Part shown: piece by piece, positions 63,683-64,000 of the stretch
Layout of the letters: each line of letters begins with the position of its first letter
Numbering within the stretch: position 1 is the first letter of the stretch
NCBI GenBank assembly: GCA_025399215.1
Contig: MU621133.1
Location: 1 to 64,000 of the forward strand
Source: Globomyces pollinis-pini
Lineage: Eukaryota; Chytridiomycota; Chytridiomycetes; Rhizophydiales; Globomycetaceae
Reading direction: 5' to 3'
Length of the DNA stretch: 64,000 bases
Notes under the pieces: generated by a model
What the model was told of the DNA's origin: nothing
Seen by the model: the letters and a program-made list of their open reading frames with translations, nothing else
Database searches by the model: none
Translations under genes and position numbers: made by a program

Positions 63683-64000
63683 TTAAATTATGTAGTAGCA
63701 ATATAAAACCAGCATCATTAGGCAACTAGTTACGCCAATCAGCAGATATGTAGATAATGAAGGTAATATAACTAGCAAAGTAGAAAACACCACAACAATA
63801 ACAGCCGAGCTAATATAGTACCATTTAGCAACCCACACAGTCTTGATCATACAATATGTTGACATATGCTTACTAACCAAACTAAAGCATGAATAATGGT
63901 TATTGATGAGAGCAAGTTTCGAACATTCCGTTATATTTGATTCCAAAACCCGTAAATCTTTCAAAAGTAGTTGAACAACCAGATGATGACCATTTATACA
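63683..64000 (-). CDS. Ankyrin-repeat membrane protein, C-terminal part, truncated by the window edge
   Basis: An open minus frame runs from the right edge to a stop at 63683. The visible start, NGHHLVVQLLLKDLRVLESN, has the ankyrin consensus NGH-x-x-V-V-x-L-L-L and resembles repeats of the F-box/ankyrin gene at 6161-7291. A second, weaker repeat follows (ALINNHYSCFSLVSKHM). Then come two hydrophobic segments, ISSAVIVVVFSTLLVIL and LLIGVTSCLMMLVLYCYY, ending at the stop. It may be a membrane-anchored relative of that family. The N-terminal part lies outside the window. Confidence 0.65.
   Translation of the reverse strand, partial: CINGHHLVVQLLLKDLRVLESNITECSKLALINNHYSCFSLVSKHMSTYCMIKTVWVAKWYYISSAVIVVVFSTLLVILPSLSTYLLIGVTSCLMMLVLYCYYII

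Overview
This window is nuclear DNA from an AT-rich, gene-dense eukaryote. About 30 protein genes were assembled, nearly all interrupted by GT...AG introns only about 20-37 nt long, most of which carry a TTAAY- or TACTAAY-like branch motif just before the AG. The gene set looks opisthokont and most like an early-diverging zoosporic fungus or a close relative. Pointers to this are Faa-type long-chain acyl-CoA synthetases, a Ync13/Munc13-like protein, an Nsp1-type nucleoporin, Yih1/IMPACT, an alpha-arrestin and a fungal-style RING2-containing E3. Homologues of LRRC51 and C11orf65, together with a Sfi1-like protein, suggest centrioles and a flagellated stage. The species cannot be named from the sequence alone. 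No tRNA, rRNA, CRISPR array or intact mobile element was seen.

Layout. 1-1742 (-): N-terminal half of an ABCC transporter running off the left edge. 1743-2948: no confident gene, some coding-like fragments. 2949-5116 (+): SppA-like protease. 5137-9867 (-): Yih1/IMPACT, F-box/ankyrin protein, Nas2/PSMD9, AP-1 mu. 9868-10437: reverse-transcriptase relic. 10438-15058 (-): two tandem acyl-CoA synthetases. 16158-17242 (+): RBR-like E3. 17312-18297 (-): Sec14-like protein. 18484-20127 (+): Prp31. 20249-23786 (-): ISWI ATPase. 24347-26205 (+): Nsp1/Nup62. 26662-28420 (-): tail-anchored fatty aldehyde dehydrogenase. 28680-30741 (-): second SppA-like protease. 31095-33003 (+): C11orf65-like IQ protein. 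33218-34498 (-): BSD protein. 35725-37860 (+): third acyl-CoA synthetase. 37985-39686 (-): alpha-arrestin. 40038-43697 (+): Munc13-like. 43783-44747 (-): Rrp4. 44788-46690 (+): AIF. 46763-48250 (-): ornithine decarboxylase. 48955-49636 (+): LRRC51-like. 49828-52743 (-): Mcm6. 52857-58239 (-): Sfi1-like. 58522-62039 (+): large acidic S/T-Q-rich protein. 62175-63595 (+): mevalonate diphosphate decarboxylase. 63683-64000 (-): ankyrin-membrane protein running off the right edge.

Genes are not organised as operons, but many start head-to-head and share short divergent promoters; Rrp4 and AIF have only about 40 nt between start codons. A lipid theme recurs, with three acyl-CoA synthetases, a fatty-aldehyde dehydrogenase, a Sec14 protein and the mevalonate pathway decarboxylase, but physical clustering is not proof of joint function. 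The most unusual observations are the extremely small introns (one of 20 nt), 9- and 20-nt micro-exons in AIF, two SppA-family proteases with mitochondrial-type N termini, an RBR-like E3 that lacks the IBR domain, and a sharply bounded gene-conversion-like tract between the tandem acyl-CoA synthetases.

Exon models were assembled by eye from splice signals, reading frame and family conservation. Several annotated starts were moved from upstream non-ATG codons to the first supported ATG. Identities come from family knowledge, not from database searches.
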